This document shows, piece after piece, positions 46,254-57,109 of a DNA stretch of 64,000 nucleotides. This stretch comes from Nectonema munidae (Eukaryota > Nematomorpha > Nectonematoida > Nectonematidae), in contig JAUIRK010000188.1 in assembly GCA_030549495.1 (NCBI GenBank), positions 62,001-126,000 on the forward strand, in the 5' to 3' direction. The translations under genes were made by a program, and so were the position numbers. Positions within the stretch are counted from its first letter, which is position 1. Each line of letters begins with the position of its first letter. Below the pieces are notes generated by a model that made no database searches, was not told the DNA's origin, and worked only from the letters and a program-made list of their open reading frames with translations.

Positions 46254-48227
46254 AAGTTATCTGAAAAAAGAACATAGTTATCAAAAAGAGAAGATAAGAT
46301 ATTTGAGAGAAGCTTTAAGATGAATTTGCAAGTTTGAAGTATATAAATATCATAAAATTTTAAAAGATTATGTTCATAGAATAACTTAGAAGTATGCGAA
46401 AAATAGCCAGTGTTAAAAACTAATCTCAAAGCTTTTTTTTTGAATAACTTCTATTTTTTTGTAACAATTATACCCCCAATTGATAACACTATAGTTCAAA
46501 TGAGGTAAAAACAATGCTTTGTAAAGGATTAACTTGATTCTAGTATCAAACTTATTTTTACAACATTTTAGTATGCCTATAACATGGTTTAGTTTGCCTG
46601 AAATAAATTTGAAGTGATCTGCCCAATCTAAACGATCATTTATAAACAGACCCAAATAATTAATTCTGTTAATAGAAATCCTCGAAAATGTTAAAGCAAA
46701 TGTCTTTTCAAAATTTACTGTTAACAAATTAGAGTTGAACCATTTCAAAGACTTTTTTAAAGTTTCCTGACAAAATCTGTTTTTTTCTTCAATTTCAATG
46801 TCTGAATATAATGGAATTAAAATAGAAACATCATCAGCAAAAAGTAGAAAGTCAACTCCATCTGAAGCTTTATAGATGTCATTGATATAGATCAAAAACA
46901 GTAAGGGACCTAGAATAGAGCCTTGGGGGACTCCAATATTTGTTTTTGACATATTTGAACATGTCCTATTAATACATACAAATTGTTTCCTATCTTGTAA
47001 ATATGAGCTCATAAACATCAGATTCTTTTCATGGAAACCATATGCACAAAGTTTGGTGAGTAAAATTTCATGCGATAATGTGTCGAAAGTTTTTTTCAGA
47101 TCTATGAATATACTCAAAACTTCATTTTCATTATCTAGGTATTTATTTACGGTATTTATGAGTATCGAGTCCACATTTTCTGTTGAATGTTTATATCTAA
47201 CGCCAAACTGATTAGAGAAAAACAAGTCGTTTGTCTTGAAATATTTATTAATTTGTTTATATATTATTTTTTCAAAAACTTTTGATAAAGTAGATATTAT
47301 AGTGATTGGTCTGAAATTTGCCTTATTGGACTTATCTCCTTTTTTAAAAACGGGTATAACCTTGGAAACTTTAAAGCATTCAGGAAAGACACCCAGTGTT
47401 AAGCAAAAGTTGAATGATATACTCAGAAAATAAGCTAATTTATTAATAACAAGGGCAAGAGTATCTATACTAATTCCAAATACATCTTTTGTAGATTTTG
47501 ATTTTATTTCCTTTATTGCAATTAATATGTCATTGACAGAAAATATATCAAATTCGAATTTTCTTTCCCCAAAATTAATATGGTCTAGATCGCCAAAATT
47601 ATGTTGCTTATATTTATTCGACTCAATATGTCCAAAGAAAAAATCATTAAATATATTAGCAACATGCAAATCATTATCAACTTCAGAGCACCCTTCCTTA
47701 AGCTTAATTTTCCTAATCTTAGATGAATTTAAAATATTACTTAAATTTTTCCACACACTATTAACACTTTGAGACTGGTAGAAAATATTATTGTAATATG
47801 CATTTTTTGCTTTTCGTATAAGGTTCTTTATTTCGTTCCTTTTGACTACAAACTTATCTCTTTTCATTTTCGAAAAAATTTTATCCCTCTTTTTGATCAA
47901 GCCTAATATATATGAATTTATCCAGCTATTTTTTTTATATTTATATTTATTTGACTTTATTTGTATCACTCGTGTACAAGATTTTATTTCACTACTCAGT
48001 TTGTTATTCATCAAAGATAACAACACACCGGGATGCTTAATACAATCTTTAAAATGAGTACTCCAATGGAAAGTAGTAATATTTTGAACAAATTGAGCTT
48101 TATCTAAATACTCGTATGACTTTGTTTTATTTTGATGACAAAAACTCAGTGGAAGAGATAGAACCAATGTATGATGGTCAGATATATTATTGTGTAAAGT
48201 AAAAGCTCTAAAATTATCATACTTCAA
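46238..48227 (-). pseudogene. LINE reverse transcriptase (ORF2, C-terminal part)
   Basis: A 604-codon frame (48227-46413) carries the LINE RT motifs in order: VIPVFKKGDKSNKANFRPI and SKVFEKIIYKQI; NQFGVRYKHSTENV; IDLKKTFDTLSHEILLTKL with the first catalytic Asp; GVPQGSILGPLLFLIYIND; LLFADDVSI with the catalytic FADD; and TVNFEKTFALTFS and NYLGLFINDRLDWADH in the thumb. SDHHTLVLSLPL at the start is the end of the endonuclease domain. At 46430-46440 a run of T shifts the frame. The C-terminal extension then continues as LVFNTGYFSHTSKLFYEHNL and LLKFYDIYI to 46238, typical of Jockey/CR1 ORF2. Near-complete preservation suggests recent activity. Confidence 0.9.
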
Positions 48228-48815
48228 AAAAATTGTCTATAAGTGTTGAAAATTGTGGTCTGGTAACTTTTGATATGCTTGGCCTGTAACCACATGACAG
48301 AAAGTTAATGTAAAAATTATGTACGTTTTTATCCCTATTTAAATTAAAAATGTTATAGTTAAAATCACCAAGATATATTTGAGTCGTTCCTTTATATAAA
48401 GTTTCGCTACTAGTAACCCAGTCAAAAAATTCAATGCAAAACTGCGCATGATTAGTTCTTGGAAAACGATATATATTATGTAATATTAGAACTTTTTTTT
48501 CTATTTTTACTTTTAAACTAAGCACTTCAAACTCATCCTCCAATAAATTTTCATAAATGATTTCAGCTTCTAGAGCCTTATCTACAAAAAATGCCAAGCC
48601 AGAATGTTTTTTATTTTCGTTACTACATAGCAACTCATACTTGGGAATTTCAAAAAAGCCTTTGTATTCCTTATTTAGCCGTCTCTTGCAAATAGAAAAT
48701 AGGAAACACAACTTTTTTATACTCATTCAGATAGTCAATAAAAAGTTCTAAAGCTGGAAATTTTGCATTAAGAGATTGTATATTTATACTCAAAATGTTA
48801 AATTTGTTTAATTGA
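48217..48815 (-). pseudogene. LINE AP-endonuclease domain (ORF2, N-terminal part)
   Basis: The minus strand reads SINIQSLNAKFPALELFIDYL near 48790-48730, then LQETAK with the QET metal-binding motif near 48692. NKEYKGFFEIPKYELLCSN and KKHSGLAFFVDKALEAE follow, then IYLGDFNYNIFNLNRD with the catalytic DFN near 48370, and STLIDNFF at the end. SDHH is in the adjoining RT frame. The join to the RT frame is offset by one base at a seven-T run (minus strand, about 48225-48231), and there is one further frame change near 48690. This is an AP-like endonuclease that nicks target DNA in LINE retrotransposition. Confidence 0.85.
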
Positions 48816-48889
48816 AAAAATCAGTGTATTCAAGAGTAGATGAACTATAAAAATTCTTAGATAAATTATCTTCATTAAAGTAAAAATCG

Positions 48890-49405
48890 TCAAATAAATC
48901 TTTTTTTTCAGTCATCATTATTAGTAAAAGATGTAATACTTTGAACATATTCAATATTTTTTTTCACATTGTATTGTCGTCTCTGTGTGGACATTTTTTA
49001 ACCACATGATCATGGGATGCACAAAAAGCACACTGTACGTCATCTTTTTTACATGTTTTTTATGTGTGGCCAAAACCTAGACATGTAGTGCATTGCTGAT
49101 TAGAAAAATAAATATAGCATTTACATTTTGTGTACATAATAAACAAATAGAAATCATTAAGTTTAATTTTTTCATGTACATCAGGATTACATTTTATGAT
49201 AACATCTTTACAATCATTAAATTTTGAACTAAAAGAATAAATATATTCAAATGTTTTACCTTTTTCAACTTCATTTCTGATATCTGGATTTTTGGATAGG
49301 ATACATGGAACAATTTCATCATCTTTAATTTCTTTTGGTACAATTACTTTTATATTAGGAAATAGAAACTTTTGTTTCTTGAAACTCAAATTCTCTTTTT
49401 GACAA
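48890..49405 (-). pseudogene. LINE ORF1 protein with CCHC zinc knuckles
   Basis: The frame from 49389 reads MSFKKQKFLFPNIKVIVPKE and continues through YSFSSKFNDCKDVIIKCNPD to QQCTTCLGFGHT. A TAA codon then interrupts it. It resumes as TCKKDDVQCAFCASHDHVVK and KCPHRDD, giving two CCHC knuckles near 49090-48990. This layout is typical of ORF1 nucleic-acid-binding proteins of Jockey-type LINEs. The N-terminus is absent, so the insertion is probably 5'-truncated near 49400-49440. Confidence 0.8.
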
Positions 49406-49440
49406 TAAAAGAGATAAAAAAAAATAAAAGTTTGTATACA

Positions 49441-49750
49441 TCTGCTCCGCTTTATCGATAATATTTACTATGTAGTTTATTGGATTTTTAACCATAGTAG
49501 GTCTATTATTATTTGTTGTAATTATTATTACTTATATACACATCACTGTTTATAAATTTTAACTATATGATCCTGTGAATACTTTAGTTTTCTAAGGAAA
49601 AAATAAATATATTATACTTTATTTAGATGTGTTTTAATGTTTCCTTTTAATTTTGATAAAGAACAATAATAACGAAAATACAAAACTTTTATTGACATTC
49701 GTGATCTTTCACTTTAAGAATTTCAAGATAGCGGCTTGATTGTCATCATA
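49441..49750. other. Non-coding AT-rich stretch
   Basis: Nothing is recognised; it contains ATT/AAT-rich simple sequence near 49505-49540. Confidence 0.4.
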
Positions 49751-49754
49751 GTCT

Positions 49755-50260
49755 TTAGCTTTTTTTGTTACACTCTTTTATCTTCCGCACTATGATTTTT
49801 TTAAGCCATGTTTTTACTAAATGAGTGACATGCCATGAATCTAATGAAAGATCAATGAGATTAATTCTCATCAAGTTTCTGACAGCAATAGCACTAACAA
49901 TATGTCTAGCCTTTTGTACACTTTGTGGAATCACAGGATTGTTGGAATTTTGTAGGACACTTTCCACGCAGTCACGAAAATCGTTAATAGGGATGTTGTG
50001 GTGAAAATTTTAATAAATTGATTCAATTTGTCTTCTGCAGGTTTCCAGGTACAACAACTTCCTGAATATACGAAGTAACTGGCTCAAGCGTGTTCAGCAG
50101 TTCATGTAACTTATTGTCATTTGTTTATTATTGTTCTTTGATGTTCGATGATCACAGTCCATCAACCTTTTTTCATATTTTTTCTTATTACCTCAAGGAG
50201 AGAACGATGGGTAAAAAGTGGCTCGTGAAGGTCATTAAATTCTAAGAACATGTTCACGTG
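49755..50260 (-). pseudogene. Unrecognised coding remnant, possibly spliced
   Basis: The minus strand reads NMFLEFNDLHEPLFTHRSLL (about 50255-50195), then a GTAATAAG donor-like motif. After about 80 bases comes LHELLNTLEPVTSYIQEVVV then PGNLQ (about 50110-50040), and after a frame change NFHHNIPINDFRDCVESVLQ, SVQKARHIVSAIAVRNLMRI and SLDSWHVTHLVKTW to the stop at 49755. Amino-acid usage looks real. I do not recognise the family. The frame changes suggest a dead gene or an unrecognised mobile element. Confidence 0.35.
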
Positions 50261-50269
50261 AACCGGTGA

Positions 50270-51470
50270 AAACCGGCTGTTTCGCACCACTCCTCTTTTT
50301 CTTGAAAAAATTGAATTGAAGATAATAACTTTATAGAACACATGTTAAGACATAAATAAAGATAGGCTGACTACTAGCTTGTATTACTGTATTATTATCC
50401 ACATAAGCAATGAATAGAAAAAATTATTGAAAAAGGTTTTCTAACCATATGTCTTTTTCTTAACTTTAAGGCTGAAGAGTACTAGTTTATTAAACAAGTT
50501 TTTTGAGTGTATAAGATGTTGGATCGTTAAAAATTTTTAATCAAGTAAAAGAGCATTCTAGTAAAAGCATTGAATCTCAATTATTCTCGATATACACGTC
50601 TAATATTTTGTAAAAATCACTAATAAATCATCACAATCATTTCTCCAAATCTTTCAACAAAAATCATCAAGGTGTGATTGTGGTATAGAATTCTTTGAAT
50701 AGGAACATGATCAGAGAGAGGGAAACTTTTTATACTAGGTGGTCCAAAAGTATATAAATTAAGAAAATTAATTATGTTAAAAGAAATCTTATTAAATAAA
50801 AAATTAATTAGAAATAATCATTAATTAACACTTAAATTATTTTTGAACTTGTTAAAAATTATTCTACGTTCATTGTTTGGTTAAACATGATTTTTAGTTA
50901 AAAGGAATTTTATAAACAAAATCAGGCCCGTACTCATGGGGGGGGGGTCGAGGGATTCGAAAGAACCTCCCCTTTTTTTTGTTTTTCATTTACTTGAACC
51001 TATTTTTTTATTTTGTGTATCAATTGTTTACCTAAAAAAATTTTCATTCCCAATGGCACAAAAAGGGTTTAAATGTCAAATTAAGAAAAAACTTTTACAA
51101 AATAAGGCTTTAGGTTAGGAATGGAAAAACAACAATCAAGTATAGAAAAAGATTTATAAAGAATGATAAAAGTCTAGGATTCATTCTACAAAGAAAGTCT
51201 AATTTCTTTATATAGCAACTTTTTCTTATTATATAGTTATGTAGCAAGTACAACGATAAGATATGTATGATAGTTTTATTAATTTTTTAAATTTAAAAAA
51301 AATTTTGTAAAACGAATATTCTATTATATAAAAAGTACTTAAAAACAAAAAGTATTTTTTTAATTAATTATTATTTGTCAGCATGAAAAGTACATGTTTT
51401 TATTCATGATTGGTCTTAGCCATATACATGTTTAAAATATACATGTTTAACATATACATGTTAAAACTTT
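50270..51470. other. AT-rich region with a hAT-like terminus
   Basis: At 50924 CAGGCCCGTACTCATGGGGG with a G run to about 50947 resembles a hAT MITE end, but no partner end is visible. Near 51415-51472 a short ACATGTTTAA-type motif repeats three or four times. No gene is recognised; the open frame at 50936-51118 lies over the G run and has no domain. Confidence 0.4.
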
Positions 51471-51474
51471 TAGG

Positions 51475-52483
51475 CTTTTTTCAATGTTATCTAGCGGGCA
51501 AGATGAAACTGTGCGGCGAGCTCTATGTTTGACACCTCTGCTTTAGAGTGAGGCAGAACGTTCATGTTTTGAATTTTAAATCTCAATAAACATAAGCAAA
51601 ATATAGTGGGTGGTAAAAAAATAGGAATAAAATTAAAGTAGATGTAGAGCGTCTGCCAAAGTATCCCTCTTTTTTCTATCTTCATTCGGTAGGGGACCTT
51701 AGGATCAAATATGTAGATAAAAATGGCTCTAATTTTGTTTACAGCTGCATAATGCCTTACAAACGTCCTGCGCGTTCTATGCATTCTGTCAATGACTCCA
51801 AGCGCTGTAGGTAAATTGCTCAGAATAATGGAGAAGGTAAATCTTGAAATGCTGAAAGAAGGGAGAAACTATGCAGATGTTTGTGGCGCCTACGACATCA
51901 ATGAATCCAGCCTTCGCTACATAAAGAAAGCGGAAGAACGCATGAGATCGACAGCAACAGTGTAGGAGAGATGTACCGAATAATCGTCATCGGTATTTTC
52001 GGCTAAATTTTGAAGAATCCAAATTGCCAAAAAACTAAAAAACAAAAACTCATTTACAGTATAAAAAATTTTTTAAGTAAATATTAAAATTTTAATATCC
52101 AATTTATTCTGGAAACTTATTTTCTTTATAAAAATAAATAACAATTTTTAAAGTTTTTTTCCATTTTTTTTTGCTGATACAAATAAGCTTGTATAAGCAA
52201 CATTTGTTAACATTAATTCAGACAATGGATTCGGGTAAATTTATGCAAATACTTGAGTACCTTATTGGAACTCTTGAAATAAAAATTTTGTCTACGTTAC
52301 TGCATATATGTGTATATCTTTGGCCTGTACACCTGGTCTCACAGAGAGCTTCATGACATTTTTTTTAGAGTTTTCGACATAGAATTTTTATACAGGCAAC
52401 TCTGACGAAAAATAATTAGTTTATTCGTTTTTGGATCCTTTTTCAATTTTATACTATTTAACAATTTTTTAAAGAAAATTTGC
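51475..52483 (-). repeat. Inverted duplication, right copy (about 1.0 kb)
   Basis: This is the reverse complement of 38718-39772. On the plus strand it carries the same CENP-B-type HTH frame (about 51795-51964, ending in IKKAEERMRSTATV). The hAT-like end, in complement CAGAGGTGTCAAAC, lies at about 51527-51540. The copy stops at about 52483, where the minisatellite begins, whereas the other copy continues into more Tigger-like sequence. The two copies differ by only a few bases over the 450-bp HTH part. Confidence 0.85.
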
Positions 52484-54999
52484 CCCATTTTTGAGTGCCT
52501 CCTGTTTATGCCTGCTTGTGTTTGAATGCCCCCTGTTGGTGTTTGCCTGTGTTAAAGTGCTCCCTTTTTGTGCCTGTCTCTGTTTAAGTGCTCCCTGTTT
52601 ATGCCTGAATGTGTTTAAGTCAACCTTATTTGTGCCTGCGTGTGTTGTGTTCCCCTGTTTGAGTGCCTACCTGTGTTTAAGTGCTCCTTGTTTCTGCTTG
52701 ACTATTGTTTAAGTCCTACCTGTGTTTAAGTGCTCCTTGTTTGTGCCTGCCTGTGTTTGAGTTCTCTCTGTTGATAGAGTGCTCGTTGTTTGTTCCTGCC
52801 TGTGTTTGAGTGCTCCCTATTTTGCCTGTGTTTGAGTGCTCCCTATGTTGCCTGTGTGTGTTTGAGTGCCCTTTGTTTGTACTTGCCTGTGTTTAAGTGT
52901 TCACTTTTTGTGCCTAAATCTGTTTAAGTGCTTACATGTGGTTAAGTCCACCCTGTTTGTGCCTGCCTGTGTCGGGTACTCGCTGTGTTTGAGTGCTCCT
53001 TTTTGAGCCTGCCTGTGTTTGAGTGCTCCTTGTTTGTGTCTGCCTGTGTTATACTGCCCCATGTTTGAGTTCCTCCTTTTTATGCCTGCATGTGTTTGAA
53101 TGCTCCCTGTTGGTGTTTGACTGTGTTAAAGTGCTCCCTTTTTGTGCATGTCTCTGTTTAAGTGCTCCCTGTTTGTGCCTGCCTGTGTTTAAATCAACCC
53201 TGTTTGTGCCTGCGTGTGTTGGGTTCTCCCTGTTTGAGTGCCTGCCTGGATTTAAGTGCTCATTATTTCTGCTTGACTATTGTTTAAGTTCTACCTGTGT
53301 TTAAGTGCTCCTTGTTTGTGCCTGCCTGTGTTTGAGTTCTCCCTGTTGATAGAGTGCTCGTTGTTTGTTCCTGCCTGTGTTTGAGTGCTCCCTATTTTGC
53401 CTGTGTGTGTTTGAGTGCTCTTTGTTGGTACTTGCTTGTGTTTAAGTGTTCCCTTTTTGTGCTTAAATCTGTTTAAGTGCTTGCATGTGGTTAAGTCCAC
53501 CCTGTTTTTGCCTGCCTGTGTTGGGTGCTCCCTGTGTTTGAGTGCCTGCCTTAAGTGCTCCCTTTTCTCCTTGCCCTCGTTGTTTGTGTCTGACTGTGTT
53601 TGGATGCTGCCTGTTGATTTAGTGCTCGTTATTTGTTAATGCCTGTGTTTGAGTGCTCTCTGTTTGTAACTGCCTGCTTTGAGTGTTACCTGTTTGCGCC
53701 TGCCTATGTCTAAGTGCTCGCTTTTTGTGCCTGCCTGTGTTTAATTCCACCTTGTTTGTGCTTGCGTATGGTGGGTTCTCCCTATTTGAGTGCCTGCCTG
53801 TGTTTAAGTGGTCCCTATTTCTTCTTGCTTATTGTTTAAGTCCTACCTGTGTTTAAGTACCCCTTGTTTGTGCCTGTCCGTGTTTGGGTGCTCCCTGTTG
53901 ATTGAGTGCTCGTCGTTTGTTCCTGCCTTTGTTTCAGTGCTCCTTGTTTTTGTCGGTATGTGCTTCCTGTGTTTGAGTGCCCTCTGTTGGAGCTAGCCTG
54001 TGTTAAAGTGCTCCCTTTTTGTGCTGAATCTGTTTAAGTGCTCCCTGTTTGAGCTTGCATGTGTTTAAGTGTTCCCTGTTTGTGCCAGCCTGTGTTTAAG
54101 TCCTTCCTGTTTGTGCCTGCCTGTGTTTGAGTGCTCCCTTTTTGAGCTTGCCTGTGTTTGAGTGCTCCTTGTTTGTGTCTGCCTGTGTTATAGTGCCCCA
54201 TGTTTGAGTGTCTCCTGTTTATGTCTGCTTGTCTTTTCCTGTGTTAAAGTGTTCCCTTTGTGTGCCTGTCTCTGTTTAAGTGCTCCCTTTTTGTGCCTGT
54301 CTGTTTGTTCTTGCGTATGTAAGGTTCTCCCTATTTGAGAGCCTGCCTATGTTTAAGTGCTCCCTGTTTCTGCTTGCTTAGTGTTTAAGTGCTCATTGTT
54401 TGTGTCTGACCGTATTTGGGTGCTTCCTGTTGATTGAGTGCTCGTCGTTTGTTCTTCCCTGTGTTTGAGTGCTCCCTGTTTTTGCCTGTATGTGCTTCCT
54501 GTTTGTGCCTTCCTGTGTTTGAGTGCCCTTTGTTGGTGCTTCCTGTGTTAAAGTGCTCCCTTTTTGTGCATGAATCTGTTTAAGTGCTTGTATGTGGTTA
54601 AGTCCACCCAGTTTGTGCCTGCCTGTGTCGGTTGCTCGCTGTGTTTGAGTGCCTGCGTGTGTTTAAGTGCTCCCTTTTCTCCTTGCCCTCGTTGTTTGTG
54701 TCTGACTGTGTTTGGATGGTCCCTGTTGATTTAGTTCTCTTTGTTTGTTAATGCCTGTGTTTGAGTGCTCTCTGTTTGTAACTGCCGTCCGTTTGAGTGT
54801 TACCTGTTTGCGCTTCCCTGTGTCTAAGTGCTGTTTGTGCCTGCCTGTGTTTAATTCCACATTGTTTGTGCTTGCATATGTTGGGTTTTCCCTATTTGAG
54901 TGCTCCCTGTTTCTGCTTGCCTATTGTTTAAGTCCTACCTGTGTTTAAGTGCTCCTTTTTTGTGCCTGACTGTGTTTGGTGCTCCCTGTTGATTGAGTG
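52484..54999 (+). repeat. 31-bp minisatellite, left arm (GT-rich strand on top)
   Basis: About 80 diverged units with a typical length of 31 bp (a representative unit is at 53162-53192). The core is GTGCTCCCTGTTTG, then GCCTGCCTGTG, ending in TTTAA or TTTGA. Units vary by small indels. A higher-order period of about 0.56-0.58 kb is visible: GTTAAAGTGC recurs at 52551 and 53125, and TTGCCCTCGT at 53571 and 54683 (two periods). GC content is about 50%, against roughly 30% elsewhere. Open frames here are by-products of the repeat. Confidence 0.95.
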
Positions 55000-55060
55000 C
55001 CTTTTATTATTAATCGCAAAATTGATTAGAGGAGGAGAAATGTTGAGGGATGACCAATTG

Positions 55061-55550
55061 TTAAGGATGGATGTGTGTGTTGAAGATTTGATGCAGGATA
55101 GAGGGTACAATGATTAAGGTTGTGTTCGATGTTAATGTTTTGGATAATTGATCTACTATGTTGTTTTCGGTGCATGTAGAATGTCCGGGAGACCAGGTGA
55201 TGGTGATGTTGAAATGTTGAGCGAGTTGGGTGAGTTTGGTGGCTATGCTATAACATGACAGCGGAATTTTATGATTGAGATTGAGATCGTTAATGATGTT
55301 TTGAGCGTCTGTGTAAAGATTGATGTGACTAAAGTGTTGACGATATGTTTCGATTTTGTCTAATAGATGGCTGCAAGCGGCTAAAATTGCTAACGCTTCT
55401 GTTTCATAAGATGAAGTGTTGTTGTCCGTATGAAGGACTTCGTAGAAAAAGGTGGTTAATGAGTTGGTGATAAAGAAGGCGTATGCACGTAGCATGGTGA
55501 GAGGATTTGGAACCGTCAGTAAAGATGAAAAGATTATATGGTGAGTGGGG
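55061..55550 (-). pseudogene. LINE RNase H domain
   Basis: IFTDGSKSS (about 55540-55515) supplies the first catalytic Asp. After a frame change the 144-codon frame 55495-55061 carries SYETEALAILAACSHLL with the catalytic Glu, HINLYTDAQNIINDL with the second Asp, and ITWSPGHSTCTENNIVDQLS with the last His/Asp region. The order and motifs are those of LINE RNase H, which removes RNA from the hybrid. The domain is close to complete. Confidence 0.8.
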
Positions 55551-56299
55551 ATTAGTGCGTTGCATTTTGATTAGTTTGGTAGCAATGTTTTTATGATTGC
55601 ATATGGTTAATTTGTAGGGTAATTCATCTGAAGGGTTGAAATGGAAGATTGGATGGATTTCAGATGATATGGAATAGTGAGCTAGGTTTGGTATGTACTT
55701 GGCAAATATGGTTTCGTAAAATGAGAGTATAAGGGATGAAGTTGAGTAGGGTGTGGTGAAAACGTGAATGGGGCTAATGGATTTGAAAGTTTTCGATTAT
55801 AGTGTTACTAGAGTTAAGTGTAGTTTGTATAGAATTGGTAGAGTGTGTGTAAGGAGTTCAAGTTTTGATGTAGGTGTGGTGTGATACGCGTTAGTGATTG
55901 TGAAGAGACAGGTACGGTGAATTTTATTGAGAATAATTCTAGTATTAAGCAGCTTTAGGGAGAAACCCCAGGAGAGGATACCGTATTGAATTTTGGGTAA
56001 AATAATTGATGTATAAATATTTTTTGAAATTTTCGGGTTTAGTCCCCATTTGTAGGAGATGGCTTTCTTGAAGGAGAAAATGATAGGCGTGGGTTTAGTG
56101 TGTAGGTTTTTGATGTGTGCTGACAATTTAAGGTTTGATTGAAAAATGACTCCGAGATATTTTATTTGGGTTACTGGTGTGATTGGTGTGGATGATGGCA
56201 TGACTAGGGCCTGTGGTAAGATTCTTTTCCTAGTGAAATATATGATGTTCAGTTTACTCTGGTTAAACTGAATTTTGTATTTAGAGGCTATGGAGTTTA

Positions 56300-56713
56300 A
56301 AAAAAAAGCCAGAAGAGAAAAAAGGAAAAGAAAAAGCTAGAAGTGTCGGAAATGAAAATGCTGAGAATGATGCTGAACGTTACGAGAAAAGATAGGATTA
56401 GAAATGAAGAAGTGAGGCATAGAACAAAAGTGACGACGAGTGTTGTAGATGTAATGGAAAGAAACAAGATGAGATGGTATGGACATGTGCTAAGAAGAAA
56501 AAGCGATGAAAAAATAAAGATAGCGTACGATGCGCCTGTACAAGGAAAGAGAAAAAGAGGAAGGCCAAGATTGAGATGGAGGGATGATTTGAAAAGGTCC
56601 ATGGAAAAATTTGGGTTGAAAGAAAGCGATGCGAAGGACAGAAACCTATGGAGAAACAGGATCAAGCCATCGATCCCCATTTAGGGGATAAGATGATGAA
56701 GAAGAAGAAGAAG
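56300..56713 (+). mobile_element. 5'-truncated RTE-like LINE inserted in the I/R1-like LINE
   Basis: A 414-bp plus-strand insertion is flanked by a perfect 17-bp duplication, AGAGGCTATGGAGTTTA, at 56283-56299 and 56714-56730. It carries the last 110 or so codons of an RT protein and ends in a GATGATGAAGAAGAAG tail, as is usual for RTE-type LINEs. Removal of the insert and one duplication leaves the host LINE sequence continuous. Confidence 0.9.
56343..56684 (+). pseudogene. C-terminal end of an RTE-like LINE ORF
   Basis: The frame reads MKMLRMMLNVTRKDRIRNEE, then ERNKMRWYGHVLRR, GKRKRGRPRLRWRDDLKRSM and AKDRNLWRNRI, ending at 56684. This K/R-rich tail with the RWxGHVLRR and RGRPRxRW signatures ends many RTE-like LINE proteins. 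The catalytic domains are absent because of 5' truncation. The frame itself is undamaged, consistent with a young insertion. Confidence 0.85.
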
Positions 56714-57109
56714 AGAGGCTATGGAGTTTATATTCGTCAGAAGGGTGGTAGCGTTGTTCAAATTAGTTTCCTGGTCGTCGTTGGAGAAGGTAAATAGGAT
56801 ATCGTCAGAGTAGCATTGTGCGAAGTGTGAGTTGGAATTAATGTGATCTAGGAGTGTATTGATGAGGATGAGCCATAAAATGTCTGAGAAGCAGCCGCCT
56901 TGGGGGGTAGAGAACGAGAGTTGTTTTATGTAAGTGTTGTTGTTGTGATGCAAGATAAGTATGCATTTGTTGAGATAGCTTTGAATGAACTTGTTGAGGT
57001 ATAAAGGGTAATTGTTTTGGATTAAGTTGAATAGAATTGGGGGATGCCAAGCAGAGTTGAAAGCATTATCAATGTCGAGAAAGGTTGTTGTTGCAATTTT
57101 GTCCATGAT

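Larger units (their letters stand above)
46035..49440 (-). mobile_element. Jockey/CR1-like LINE, 5'-truncated
   Basis: The order on the minus strand is ORF1 (zinc-knuckle protein), AP-type endonuclease, reverse transcriptase, then a 3' region with a 110-bp tandem repeat. There is no RNase H after the RT. This fits the Jockey superfamily broadly (Jockey, CR1 or a relative), and I cannot place the clade more finely. The few breaks that I see fall mostly in homopolymers, so the copy looks young. Confidence 0.8.
55797..57106 (-). pseudogene. LINE reverse transcriptase, split by an insertion
   Basis: The first part (57106-56731) has TTTFLDIDNAFNSAWHPPIL with the first catalytic Asp, FSTPQGGCFSDILW, and QCYSDDILFTF with the YSDD catalytic pair. 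The reading frame is then cut by the 56300-56713 LINE. It resumes on the other side at 56299 with YKIQFNQSKLNIIYFTRKR, TQIKYLGVIFQSNLKLSAHI and LPKIQYGILSWG to 55797. The fingers region that should precede the FLDID motif is missing (about 200 codons), so this copy could not encode an active enzyme. Confidence 0.8.

Noticed and set aside
47236-48751. Plus-strand open frames over the LINE
   Set aside because: They are antisense shadows of the reverse transcriptase and endonuclease frames.
50733-50765. Mariner-like end (ACTAGGTGGTCCAAAAGT)
   Set aside because: The motif resembles a mariner terminus after TA, but no partner end or transposase was found nearby.
56297-56680. Minus-strand 127-codon Phe/Ser/Leu-rich frame
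   Set aside because: It is the antisense of the inserted RTE-like LINE end, whose plus-strand frame has recognisable motifs.
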